From positions 91,609,282 to 91,673,281 of the forward strand of contig CM056741.1 of NCBI GenBank assembly GCA_029851415.1: 64,000 nt of DNA, read 5' to 3'. Position 1 is the stretch's first letter. Each line of letters starts with the position of its first letter. The notes below the pieces were generated by a model. That model worked only from the letters and a program-made list of their open reading frames with translations. It made no database searches and was not told where the DNA came from. The position numbers and the translations under genes were made by a program. Shown piece after piece: positions 44,194 to 56,030 of this stretch. Origin of the DNA: Eretmocerus hayati (taxonomy: Eukaryota > Arthropoda > Insecta > Hymenoptera > Aphelinidae).

Positions 44194-44949
44194 TTAAATT
44201 CGCTGTACAATGACAAAGCTCAGATTTGATATTCATTCTTGATTATTAAATGATTGACTTTATCTATGGAATACTCAAATCTTCTCTCGTTGATGCATCT
44301 TTGGAATCACCTACTTCTCCAAATACTCATGAACAAACTTCTGGGAGTTCATGAAGTAGCTAGTGACTTCATAAACTGGCTAGGTAGTCATTCAAAACTC
44401 GAGCAAAGTAACGATGGAATGATGCTTGAATAAACTCACTGACAATTTGTAAAGTCACTAGCTACTTTATATACTCGCTAGTCAGTTTATAAAGTAGCGA
44501 ATTGAATAAACTGATTACTACTTATACAAATTTTCCCCTTCGGAAGTGGTCATTTTATTAGGAAAAATGCCGGCAGTCTAACAAGGAGGGTGCCAGGCCC
44601 TTGGATCACCAATCCTCCTAGAACACTGGGATATGTTTTCTCATACCATAACATGTAACGAATCACTCTTATAACTTTCCAACGCTCCCTAGAATCATCC
44701 TGAGTACCACGGTCAATATCCCAGCCAATAGGTTTTTTGCAGGTGAATTGACGCATCCATAGCTCTCCATAAGCTAGCTATTCTTAGGCGTGGGGCTTTC
44801 TTTTGGACAAATAAAAATAGTTATATGGAATAGAGACTGAAAAAGAACAAATCCCAGCCATATGATACTGCTACAGCTCATCCCAACCATGGATGAGGGG
44901 AGTTGAGGATCAAAAAATTTGGCAAGATTTAGTTTTTCAATAATGGAAT

Positions 44950-45150
44950 AGTATAGTCAGTCAATAATATAGTCAAGTGAACCAACAGACAGAGAACCGG
45001 GAAATATAAGTACTATGTGAAAACCCATTCTTGCACTGTTAGGGTGGCAATCTCTTTTCTTTGTCAGGGTTTGAACAGCGGACCTTTGATCATGCCGACA
45101 TCGCGTAACGTCCTTACTCATCAACTCTCCCCTAAAACGGATGACCCTTT
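44950..45150 (-). ncRNA. tRNA-derived SINE candidate
   Basis: On the minus strand GTTGATGAGTAAGG (A-box-like) is followed about 35 bases later by CTGTTCAAACCC, a good B box. GACGT..ATGTC could form an anticodon-like stem between them. The downstream sequence is unrelated to tRNA. Only one copy is in the window, so the SINE body and end are unknown. Confidence 0.4.
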
Positions 45151-45277
45151 TTGTGCACGTGTCTGCTCGAATTTAGACATGGGGTTCGTCGTGCACCCTT
45201 AATTCCCCAAAAGGTATGATCCGGCGACATAGGGTAGAAGATAGTAAGAGGGAGGCGTGTTTCATAAATGAGTGGAG

Positions 45278-45280
45278 ATA

Positions 45281-45320
<40 letters not shown>
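45278..45320. repeat. (TA)n microsatellite
   Basis: About 20 uninterrupted TA units. Confidence 0.95.
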
Positions 45321-45322
<2 letters not shown>

Positions 45323-45329
45323 TACTTGT

Positions 45330-48120
45330 GAATCAATTAGTAAAATTCAACTGAAGTATTGATAAGACTTGTAAGAGTTGTCTTCATGAGCGAAAATCAC
45401 TTTATTGATGAGGATTCGCCACCGAAGATTACGAAGCTCTTTTCACAAATGCAGAGGAATAACTTGAACATGACCCTGAAGATGTTGCAAATTCAAGCGC
45501 TTGCTAAAGAAATGACTGAACCAGGGTGGATTAATTTTTCAACTGAGTAGTTGAAAAATTCTCTCCGATCTCTACCATGCAACTGATGGAGCTCATTTTT
45601 CAATTTCCAGGAACTCTCCACAGGTCTGCATTAGATGAGGAGATCCTTTCATTATGATTTATTGTCGCAACGAAGGCTTAGATGATGACATAACCAAGAG
45701 AATGTTTCATATCTGGATCTCGGATTCGGTTGAAAGTTTGGGAAGAGTCTTCTTTCAGCTTCGAAGTTATAGACCCTAACGCACAAGCGTTTCTGAACCA
45801 TGACTTCTTAGTTTCCCTCGATAGAAAATTCATTTGCCTCACTCCAGGCTTTTCCACACCAACTTTTTCATGAAGAAAATTGTCAAGGGCAACTTTTCCA
45901 AGCCTTGAAGTATCGAGGAAATTGATTGTCCCACTTTTCGGAGTATTTTCTCGCGAAAATTTACTTCTGCTAAACTTTTTCGTCAGTTCCGTGTCCTACT
46001 CGTGGCGTTTTTTGCGGAGAAAAACGTAAAAAAACGGGGAACAATCTGGAATTTGATTGAGTCGGGAGAAAACGAAGGAACCATCTGTAATTCTGGTCGC
46101 TACTCGGAAACCTGGTACTTTGAGATATTGAGAGATTTCGAATATTCTAAATATTCCAAATCTCGGAATCGTTCTCACGAGTTGGAAGCTTATTCCGTAT
46201 TATCGGCTGATAGATGACCACACGAAGAGAGGGAAAAAAGTGCAAGGGATACTCATCTAATCGGTAAAAACATTTCTAGAACAAAGGAAGGAATTTGTTC
46301 TTCGAGGCAACGTGTATATTGGAGAAAATACCGTTTTGCTTGTGACTTTTAAAAGTAATACTGTCCTCACTCGCACTCGGTTTGAAGTGAAAAGGATCAG
46401 AACTCTTCAATCTTATTTCGTACATTCCGTCGTAAACTTTCAAATGAGCCGAGCTGCGTAGGAGAATTCAGAGGGATGTCAGGTCATCAATCCGAAAATA
46501 CCCTTTTTCAGCGCATTCCAAAAACCGAGCAGTTCCGGGTTTTGTTCCAACGGGATTCTACTCGTGTAGAGTAGTAAAAAACGACTACGTGCGCCTATTT
46601 TGGTGACATTTTTGAACGGATATTCTCCCTATTCCCGAGTATCGTGCCCTCCCACTTCCAAGATCAAAGCCTTGTGAAAACTCAAATGGGAACTGTATGC
46701 ACTTTCGTTGTGACTCACTGATGAGGCTCCAGCCAATTGGTATTTGTATTATGTAGTTTTCTTGGTATCATCCATTGGAATCAACTATTTGCGAGCTAAG
46801 CATGTTTCATCGATTTGGATATTTGCAATATGCATGCAATATTGAGATGGCATCCACTATCTGGGATGGGATCGGAAATGCCAACCTTCTCTTTCCCAAG
46901 ATGGAGCATGACGAAATCTACCAATCTTTCAACTTTCAGACCATCCGGATAAAAAACTTTTCCCCCTTGTCGCTTTTGGAACCAAATTCCATAGCGTTTT
47001 GGTACCTCCAGGATGAATCGGAGAAGTTGTGCCGACACATTAAAAGGATGTTATTTCACTCGTAAAGATAAGGTAAAATTGAGCGATCACGTTCTCATCA
47101 CTGTTAAAGGCTTCCTGCGTGGATGGATCGGGAAAAGTGCGGTATGATAGTTGATGAAATTGTTGTTCCATCCGTTTGATCATTTCCTGGTCCCAAGGTT
47201 GAGTCTTTTTCGTCCATTCTTACCCTGGTAGAAATTCAATACAATTTTTGGCTAAAAAATAGCCAGTTGACTACAACTCAAACTAACTTATGGGCAACCG
47301 AACTGGCTATTTTTCAACTTGAGATGTAACACTTTTATGGCCATATTTAAGCCATTTTCGATTTTGTCTAATTTTTGGCCAATAATCAGCCGAACGTCTT
47401 GGTGATCTGGAGAATTCAATTACTCGAAAGTCTAAATGTAATGGATAATAAATGGAAATAATTTAGAAACTTTTTCCCAAGTGCCAAAGCACAAATAATA
47501 ATTTTCATTGAATTTCATATGGGTAATCTAAGCGGGCGTAATCTATGTAGTAAGCATATACGTCCTCTTTTGGGTTGCTGCAGATAAGCTAGAAAGGGAA
47601 CCTAGACACTTCGTCGCAAAATCAATGTCGGAATCTGCAAGAGATCGGACATGCGAATGATCGGGTTCAGACTCGTGGACTAAACGTGACATGGCTAAAC
47701 CTGATATGAGAAAGCTTATCCACGCATGCGCCACCTGGCGATCATAGGACAACCAAGTGCAAGAGGACAGTTGGACGATTATTTGGCCAATTATTGTAGT
47801 CAATTTATAGACAAAAACTAACCACTTTGATTATTCTGAATCTTAACCTCAAATTCCGAAGGCTAGTACTCGTTGGCACCTTTATCTGCATGGTCGGTTG
47901 AGCCTCAAATTTTAACGCGAGTCCACTCGAGACAACTGATTGATTCACTCAGAAATGAATACCGGGAATAGTATCTGTGGGTTCAGTAACTTATCGCGGA
48001 TCTAGTCGCGTAGACCAATCTTTTTTGTGTGTGTGATATACATTATTGTGTTTGTACTTCCATATGGTGCATCAAAAGAGGACAAAAATGAGGGACGATG
48101 TCGGATTTTGATATATTGAA
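45330..48120. other. No gene recognised
   Basis: A + frame 46775-47065 (SFNFQTIRIKNFSPLSLLEP..IAFWYLQDESEKLCRHIKRM) is coherent, but I could not place it with confidence. At 47224 CCCTGGTAGAAATTC resembles the terminus of the foldback at 39980, followed by a TTGGCTA/TAGCCA hairpin-like patch (47260-47320). Confidence 0.3.
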
Positions 48121-48126
48121 CTAGAA

Positions 48127-48500
48127 TAGTATATTACGCAACAAGTGCGAGAAGGTCAATTTCCGCACAAGTTGCCAAACGAGTGCGGAAACTTCTCGCA
48201 CGTGTTGCGTATACTATTTTTTGCAACTGTGCGCGAAGTTGTAATTAAATGCACCACTGTCCGAGCAAGATCATCTTGAGAACGAAGTTTTCAAAAAAGG
48301 CCAAATTCAGAGGGATGACGTGACATCATATTTTGGAACTGTGCGTGAATGAAAATGCATTAGAGCGAGAAGTTAGATTTACGCACACTTCACCAGTGCG
48401 TAAATGTAAAACTGTGCGAGAAGTCATTCACGCATTACTTCTCGCACTGTAAATAATGAAGAGAAGTCTCATTTTTTTACAACTTCGCGCACACAGTTGC
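48127..48500. mobile_element. Nested hairpin element, deletion copy
   Basis: Same start (AATAGTATATTACGCAACAA) and same end (CACACAGTTGCAAAAAA) as 9049-9558 with over 95 percent identity. The inner 139 bases (9102-9240 there) are missing: GAGTGCGG joins directly to AAACTTCTCGCAC. The junction falls between GTGCG words in the two hairpin arms. Confidence 0.85.
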
Positions 48501-48829
48501 AAAAAATGTGTTTTCATGAATTTCTTGCGGTCGTGGTCTCGTTAGTTGTCGTTCTTGCAATTGTGTTAGCACCGAAGTTGTGTTTCAGAACATCGTCCGT
48601 GCTTCATAAGTCACCCGTGTAATGTTATATTCGTGTGTCATCATATCCAGCTAGTGCATTCATCACCTTGTTGTTTGTACAAGCATTTAATAGATTGACG
48701 TCTTTCATATATTGCAGCTTACATGTTTTACCCTCCAAAAAGCAACCCAGGAAAGTCGATGTGTTTTGCCCCACCGATGAAAATTAATAATGTCATCTTG
48801 AAGTGCGTAAAAAGAACTTCAAGATGAGC

Positions 48830-48927
48830 TCTCATAAGGTCCTTTTTTGGTCAAGTACAGCCTCGTAGATCGACTTACAGAATCGGAAATAAATTTTTGG
48901 GTGTCCTAAAACTTTTGACCGGCAATG
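48830..48927. mobile_element. Tc1/mariner-type element right end
   Basis: GGGTGTCCTAAAACTTTTGA then CCGGCAATG followed by TA (48928-48929) is a Tc1-like terminal repeat, the mirror of CA..GCCGGTCAAAAGT. No transposase is recognisable upstream, so the left limit is arbitrary. Confidence 0.6.
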
Positions 48928-49399
48928 TAATTCTTTGTACATCAATGTAAAATGGGCAATAGGATCTGAGAACGACATCTGCTCATTATTCTAGTAACAG
49001 AGGTTAATATTGTTTTTTGAAGTGGCGAGTGCGACGAATTTTTCAAATTCAACTTTGCAAATCTTTCATCCGAATGATGTGTTCGTGCGAAACGGAGAAG
49101 CATTCTGATCGTCCATTGTTACCCCTCAACTTTCCACAATCTTCTTCGTGCTATCTGGGAAGTCATTTATGTACCTAAGTAATTTGGTGGATTTTTCGTC
49201 CTTGATGGTTAATATACAAGTTGATTATTTGGTTTTGTCGATCTTGAAGGACGGTGGGGAACTAAATGAATTCCCAAAATTTCATGATGGAAATTTTATT
49301 GCTACGTTTCGTCCACTGAGTTTCGTGGACCTCATCAGGCTTCGAAAGAGAGCGGGGGGCAACGAGCTTCGTCAGCCGTTGCCCACAGCGGGTTATATA

Positions 49400-50087
49400 T
49401 TCGACTGAGATTTTGAATATCGTCTTTTTTATCAACTGTTTTACCGATTTTTCTGTGTCTAAGATTTTGGTTTGATCCTAATAAAAATCATGTTTATCTT
49501 CTAGTCTGTGAACAGAAACTACGGACTTCTTATCTTTGTTTGTAACATGATCATTAATACGTGTATCTAGTTGTCTTTTTGTCTTTCCCACATACGTTGC
49601 TGGGCAGTCTTTGCACTGAAATTTATGAACAACACCAGTTTTGCTGAATTTGTCTAGTTAGTCCTTACCTAATTTTACTATTGAGCAATGACTTGGAAAC
49701 TTTTGGAAGAGTGTGAATACCGTTATGTTTGAACAGAGCATTACATTTTTCGAATAAACGTTCGTGGTATGGAATACAAATTTTGTTCTGGCCAGCATAT
49801 AATATTTGATTGCAACGTATTTCTTCTGCTCCGTTCATGAAATCTTTTGAGCGATGTAATCTGGTCCTTATACATTTATCAGTGGAATCTTTAGGATAAT
49901 CATTATCTGAAAGAAGTTGTTTTATAAGCGACAAATTAGAGGATTGAAATTTTGCATGTGAAAGTGATGTGGCTCTGTCGACTAAATTGAACACTTTGTT
50001 CTTCTTTTGGTTCATAGTATGATTGGATTTGAAAATCAAGATCCTGTCTGATGACGTAGGCTTTTGATACCAATAGGGAACTGACAT
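49400..50087 (-). pseudogene. Penelope-like element: RT C-terminus and GIY-YIG endonuclease
   Basis: The minus-strand frame from 50087 reads VPYWYQKPTSSDRILIFKSN, then KVFNLVDRATSLSHAKFQ and LLSDNDYPKDS. This matches the end of Penelope-like reverse transcriptases (V..KPT.....L...S.H, then K......DRA..LS, then L..N.YP). After a frame change near 49665 comes GVVHKFQCKDCPATYVGKTK then RQLDTRINDHV (about 49545-49640). That is the start of the GIY-YIG endonuclease of these elements: V..F.C..C...Y.G.T.R.L..R...H. Pieces VHRLEDKHDF and DQTKILDTE follow. These elements insert by target-primed reverse transcription using this nuclease. There are at least one frameshift and a stop near 49500. Fingers, palm and 5' parts are absent. 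Confidence 0.8.
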
Positions 50088-50109
50088 AATGTCGGAAAAT
50101 GTTATATTT

Positions 50110-53100
50110 GGAGAGTTCGCGGCAAAATAGATACAGTAAAATAAGTTGGAGATTCCTACGACGCCTCTATGGTTTTTAAATCATTATTGAAGTGTTGACC
50201 ATTTGAATTAGCGCCATCCAATATGGCGGCGGCTGCACATGTGCCGCTAAATTCCGCAACTGTTGTGATGTCATTTTTCATCGGAAATTCTTATATGAAT
50301 CACAATCGAGAGCTTATTTCACTCAAATAATAGAAGTTTGCGGTGAGGAAATGCAGATTTGCCTCAGAGTCATCGTGAAAAACATTCGGAAGTCACGTGA
50401 CTCATGTGCAGTCGACACCATATTGAATGGCGCCAATTCAAAACCTGAAAAACTTCAGACTCAAATTTAAGTCACTTTAACAACAGAAAATTTCCGAATT
50501 TCCACATATCGTGTCTATTTCAACGTGAACTTCCATAATATGAGCATAACACGCAAACGTGTTATTTGTCATAAGAATGCATATTCCTCGAAGCAGGAGC
50601 ATGGAAATGCTATGATTTTTTTCTTCATTTTGAGGTACACAAAAAATGCCAACTTTTCACGCAAAATAGGATAAGGCTTCCATTTCAATTTTCCGAGCAT
50701 TTCGCGCGAGAAAGTTAGAAAGTGCCTTCTTTCGGCTCTTTTTTGCTATAAGCTCGAATCTTGTGTGCTTTTCCGAAAAAGTTATGCGGACCAAGAATGT
50801 GCATTTCTACAAGATCTATAAAATGTGTTCTTTAGTTGGTCCATTCTGACCCCGAGATCCCCAGAAAATTCAATAAACATGGTTTTTCACGATTTATGGG
50901 CGATTCTTAGGCGCGGGATAGACGAATACCGCACGAATACCGCGCGAGATAGTAAAGAATGGTACCCGCTGGCTCAAAAATTGGAGCTGGAGGAAAAATT
51001 GGAGGAGAGTCTTACTCACTTTTGTTGATGTGAAATCGACAGGTGGTGCCGATCAATTGATTTTCTCTCACTATGTAAGGCAAAGATTGCAACTCATTTG
51101 CGAATCAAAGCAGTCGCCACCTGGTGGTGGCACCCGGAGCTACTCTATACGATACTTGCCTGTATGGACTTGGATCATTGCATACACACTGCTTTCGGAA
51201 GTTCGAGTAACGGAACGCCGTCTGGTGGCGATGTGGAGCACTACCCTTGCTTAACTGCACTCACAGAATTGCAGTCGTGTAATTGCGAATCTCGGTGCAG
51301 ATTTCAAGCCATATCGCCATAGGATGCTTGAGGCTATACCACCATGGGATTGCTTGAGGCCGTACCGCCATGGGAGTAGGAGGGGAGCGGGATCCCGAGT
51401 CCGGAGCGCTATTTGAGGCCATACTGTTTTAGCTCCCGGGAAGGGGAGGGGTGCTTTATTAAAACTGATGAACGAGATTTGCGACAGAGTTCAAGTGTGA
51501 TTTAATGACACCACGTGGCGTTCATGTTATGGAAATGCATATTTTCAGTTTTATCCGAGACCCACTATGAACAAGAAGAAGCCACCGAATTATCTCTTGA
51601 TCTCAATCGTGTTATTTTTTTCGTCAAAGATTTCGTCGAAGTCTTGGCTTCGCATCCTCCAGAAATCTCAATTACATCTCGGGTCATTAGCGATTGACAC
51701 TTGCTGATCTCGAATGAATTGAAAATATGTCCCAAGCTTCATACTCTCTTGAATTCAAACGATTGGACGATGTACTGTGAGAATCGAAAGGGCTTCAGAC
51801 TCACGAAGCTTTGAACTTCAGTTAAATTTGCTTTGGTTTTGTTGCATCTTATTGTCATGATAGATTGAATCTGAGAACAAGGATTCTTTTTGTAGCGATC
51901 ATAGATTACATTGTGCGAGAAGATGTTTTGAATCAGTTGTGATTTTTGTCTATTCCTGTAGTTCATGATAATTCGAAGTTCCGTTCCTCAGTGCATAAGG
52001 AACATGATGCCTCTAAATAAATTGCATAAGTCTCGAATTCAGCTCGAGATAATGAAACGCAGTTCGCGACGATAGAAAGATTCTATAGATACCTATCAAT
52101 AACGTCCTCGAAACATTCCGTGAAGCCTCTCCAGGTTTTGTTCCGTCCAAATCCAGGAGATCGGAAATGAGACAAGCCTGATTTAGGCTATCTCGAAAAG
52201 CTACCATCTATTGAGATTCTCACATTGTGCTCTGTGTTGTAATCCAGCTGTTTTATCCATTTGGTTTCCTCGAAGAAGAAATGTTGTATTCAAACGCAAA
52301 TTTTTATTCGAAAATTTTTCGAATCCCTCTGCTCGTCCTTTCGTTCAAGCACTACCAAGATAAGAGTCAATTCATCTTATTACGCTGATTGAGATTTATC
52401 AAATTATATCCCTGTACATTGCACTAATAACGCATTTTTCAATCATTGTGAACCACGTCTTTATGTACGTATGTGATCCCAGTTCAAGTTCCATACATCT
52501 AAAGGCGTGGTAGCGCCTTGCTGGAGAGTATATACATAAAAGAAAAACTCGCAGCGCTGACGTAGCCCTGTATACACCAAGTTGGGGTTTTTCAACCTTT
52601 CGTTCTCCTTCGATCATAGATTATTATGGATTCTTGTGGTTATTAGCCACGATGTGCCCCAATAATCGCGAGCTTGGTCATTTCTCTATCTGTTCACTAT
52701 TTTGTTCCGTCGATGTATGAACTAATAGCACCGTTTCTCGACCCACAAATTTGAGACCCTCACCGGCGAAATTCATCGTGGATTTTAGTTTCCAGCCACT
52801 TTCGAGATTCGACTCATCTCGAAGTTGACACTGCGTCGGTGTGACATAATCGGCCTTGTGTACGTGAATGAGCGACTATTATAACGCTACTTGATAACGC
52901 AAGCTAGCAGACCATATTTATCATTCAGATTCTGTACCGGATGAGTGTTTACTCTCTGCACGGGTATCGAGAACAGTGAATATTCAATACAAATTCATGC
53001 CAATCGTAATTGTTGGTCTACTAGTTGAAGAAGCTGCCTGATGTATGTTGTCTTGTTCGCAGTGATTAAAAAATGATGACCTGATAGTCAAAATGTGTGA

Positions 53101-53180
53101 CATTCTTGCTGTTGTGCAGTGCGGCGAGGTGCAGTGTCAAGAATAATTTTCAAATCTGTTTAGAGAGTTTATGATGCATG
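50110..53180. other. No gene recognised
   Basis: Short open frames only. A short imperfect repeat (GCTTGAGGCYRTACYRCCAT) occurs three times at 51330-51420. No transposon ends were recognised. Confidence 0.35.
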
Positions 53181-53279
53181 GGTGCCAAAATGATCGTGGG
53201 GGAGGAATAATTTCAGAACCCAGGAAGGCAAATTAGCCATCAAATTCACGGATGCTTGGACCATACTTCTATCAAGCAT

Positions 53280-53830
53280 CCGAGCATTTGCGGGTTAATT
53301 CGCCTTCCTGGGTTTCGGGTTTTATTTGTCCCCCGAAAGAATTTCGGTCCGGAATCCGGGCTTTTGCGGGTTAATTTGCCTCTCTCGGGTTTAGGGTTTA
53401 ATTCTCTCTAAAAAGGATCTCGGTACGAGTATCCGGGCGTTCGTGGATTATCCCTGCTTTCTGAGTCTTCGGGTTCATTCCTCCCCAAATGGATTCCGAT
53501 CTGAGCATTCTAGCACGTCCGGTTCAATTTGTCTCCTGGGTTTTGGGGTTGATTCTCCCCCCGACTGAAATACGGCGCTAGCTCCCGGACATTCGCGGGT
53601 TGAAACCGCCCTAGGTTTTGGGCCTTATTCCCTCCCTCGAAATAATTTCGGTCCGAGATCCGAGCAATTACGGGTTAATTTGCCTCCCTGGGTTTTGCGG
53701 TTCGTTTCTCCCCAAAAAATCTCGGCCCGAGCATCCGGGCAATCGCGGGTTAATTTACCTTTCTGGGTTAATTCCTTCCACGAAAGAATTATGCTCCGAG
53801 CATTCGCGGGTTGATTTGCCTGTTGCTTGG
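53280..53830. repeat. Degenerate minisatellite, about 76-bp unit, about eight copies
   Basis: GCGGGTTAATTTGCC or variants occur at about 53290, 53368, 53452, 53520, 53596, 53669, 53746 and 53806. Each is followed by CCCTGGGTTTTGGGTT..TTCCTCCC and a TTCGGTCCGAGCATCCGGGC block. Units are diverged, mostly 70-84 bp apart. Confidence 0.85.
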
Positions 53831-54189
53831 GATTGAAAAATATTCATCTTGGAACTTAGCACTTTGCTATTCATTGGGAGGATGACTTTTAGGAATAAGA
53901 TATGGATAAGTGTGTTTGGTTTTTCAACATGTTAGTATTCACAGCTTATATCTGTCAATCTGAGAATTTTCAATCATTACAATAGCTGAGTGTTGAATTC
54001 TTTCCCCTTCGCACTTTGCTTTTTCCCAAAGTCTAACTTTGCGAGTATTACCTTCCTTTGCCCCTATATTTTCATCTGAGATCAAAGTATGAATTTCAAC
54101 TCTTGAAGGTCATGGAATCAGGGGAAACATGTCGAGTAACTTTTGACCAAAATCTAAACGTAAAACGAATGGAGAGAAATCGCAAAATA

Positions 54190-54622
54190 ACGACTTCAGT
54201 TCTTGAGAGTCATGAGATCAGGGAAAGTATGTCGAGTAATTGTTTTGCAAAATCTGAATGTGGAATGCATGGAAAATGATTGACTACATCACAATCTGAT
54301 TATCTCTGTAAGTTTGACTCAACTTGAGTTACTCACCATCTCTACTGACTTCCAAACTATTAACCATCAATGCTGAATTGAATTTTCTTACTTTTGTTTT
54401 TTTTTTATTGGTCTGAGTAGATCATCATTTCCAATATATTTTAAGGGAAAGAGGGATGGTGAGTAACTCAAGTTGAGTCAATTTTACAGAGATAATCAGG
54501 TTGTAATGTAATCAATCATTCATGCATTTCACATTCAGATTTTGCAAAACAACCCCTCGACATATTTTCCCTGATCTCATGACTCTCAAGAATTGAAATT
54601 CAGACTTTGATCCCAGATGAAG
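54190..54622. mobile_element. Inverted repeat / foldback, arms of about 150 bp
   Basis: Left (54196-54345): GAGAGTCATGAGATCAGGGA, TTTTGCAAAATCTGAATGTG, TTATCTCTGTAA, CAACTTGAGTTACTCACCAT. Right (54447-54622) carries the complements in reverse order. The spacer is about 100 bp with a T-run. The unit also appears directly repeated at the left (54085-54140 resembles 54195-54250). Confidence 0.75.
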
Positions 54623-54629
54623 TTATAAG

Positions 54630-56028
54630 AGGGAAGGATGGCGATACTCACCCAGTTAGACTTCTGGAAAATGTAAAGTGGGAGGGGGAAAGTTCGATAT
54701 TCTTCGAGATGGTACGACACATTGGTATCTCTCTTACACATTCAGAAGATTCGATCACGTTCGTTGCAAGGTTTCATTTATATTATTTGTCGCACTTCAA
54801 AATTCTGAGTTCTCGGCGATTGCTTGTGATATTCTCTCATATGCATGTGATTGTGACTTGAGGAAGATCAGTACAGAGCTTATCGAGTAATCCCGAACCG
54901 CGTTTTTCATAGAGAGACTCCGGCACTCTCTCGATTGGTCATTTTGAAGGAAATTCTCTCAGCTCTCGATTAAGACCACTTCCAGATTTGCAAAACAAAA
55001 TGAGTGTTCACGAAGAACCACGAAAAGCTGTTCCGAGTTATCACTTTTTCCCCGTTGTCTTTTTCATATGAATTCACTCTTGTAGAATAGAGACTTTTCA
55101 TCAATAACTCATCATCTGTATATCCCCATTGAGCTGCATGCGTGCATTTTGCACCCACTTGATTATTCTTCATTAATGGATCGATATTACAAGTTCGTGA
55201 AGAAAAGCTTGTATCTTCAATGCATGAATAGAAATTGCTCTAAAAGAGTGATGAAAGTGATGATTTCGTCTTTAGAATGGTGCAGTGCCCAATCAAATGG
55301 GCGGGTGACTCTCCTGGAAGCCTTCGCCGGTTTGCGTGTCATTCACGGTGAATATTGCGAAATTCGAGGGCAGCGTGGATAGAGGGAGTGGAATTGAGCC
55401 AAATGGGGTGGAGCTGTCAGTAAGGGGTTACGGTACGAGATGGCGGAGATATTACAACCAATCCGATGAAGCCGTTACCATGGCTACTATGCTTGGAACG
55501 CGTGCGTATACGATACTGCTCTTAACTGTGATGTGTCTGAGGTGGCTTCCTGTATTTTCGCTCGGAATTTTGTGATGAACTATGTCATCATAGCGAGTGA
55601 ACTATATCGAGTAAAATAATGATATTCCATAATGGAACCAGATATTCGAGGACCACAGGGGACTTGAACCAATGAGAACGTCCGTGTATCTTATGCTCAG
55701 GGCAGCCATTAGAACTCTAATTCGAAACCAAGAGATACTCTCTAAATTTCTGTCTATGCAAAGAGAACGATTTGGATGAAAGCTAAAGAACGAGTCCACT
55801 GATCATTCAAACTTCGATTCAAGTGACTAGATTCATTCCTCATCAAGACATTTGCTGCAGCGGGTCTCACTATCGAGACCTGCGAGTTTTCATTTTTTAA
55901 TTTCCATCGAATTTTATTGGCTTGGGAAGTATTCTCAATAAGCATACACCATGGTTCTCCACGTTGCCAAGGATATGTGTAAAGAGACAAAAAAGAAATC
56001 CACCTTCATGCACACGTGTTCACTCAAA
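54630..56028. other. No gene recognised
   Basis: Several open frames of 65-85 codons on both strands without recognisable motifs. Nothing supportable. Confidence 0.35.
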
Positions 56029-56030
56029 TA

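Larger units (their letters stand above)
43268..44520 (+). mobile_element. Integrase-type DNA transposon (Ginger/KRBA2-like), internally deleted
   Basis: Inverted ends of about 185 bp: CAGTTTATTCAATTC then ACTTTATAAACTGAC at 43268 recurs inverted to about 44515. The subterminal ends are filled with ACTTTATAAACT/AGTTTATAAAGT words. Between them lie an N-terminal integrase-like ORF (43576-43890) and a C-terminal cysteine-rich coding piece (44062-44193). The catalytic integrase core expected between them in the KRBA2-like family is gone, leaving about 170 bases. TIRs plus an integrase-related ORF suggest a Ginger-like element. The target duplication is not clear. Confidence 0.7.

Noticed and set aside
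46775..47065. Coherent 96-codon + frame with vague resemblance to the decapping protein DCP1 (FWYLQDESEKLCRHIKRM)
   Set aside because: The resemblance is a few hydrophobic and charged positions. No start context, splice sites or upstream domain agree. Could be chance.
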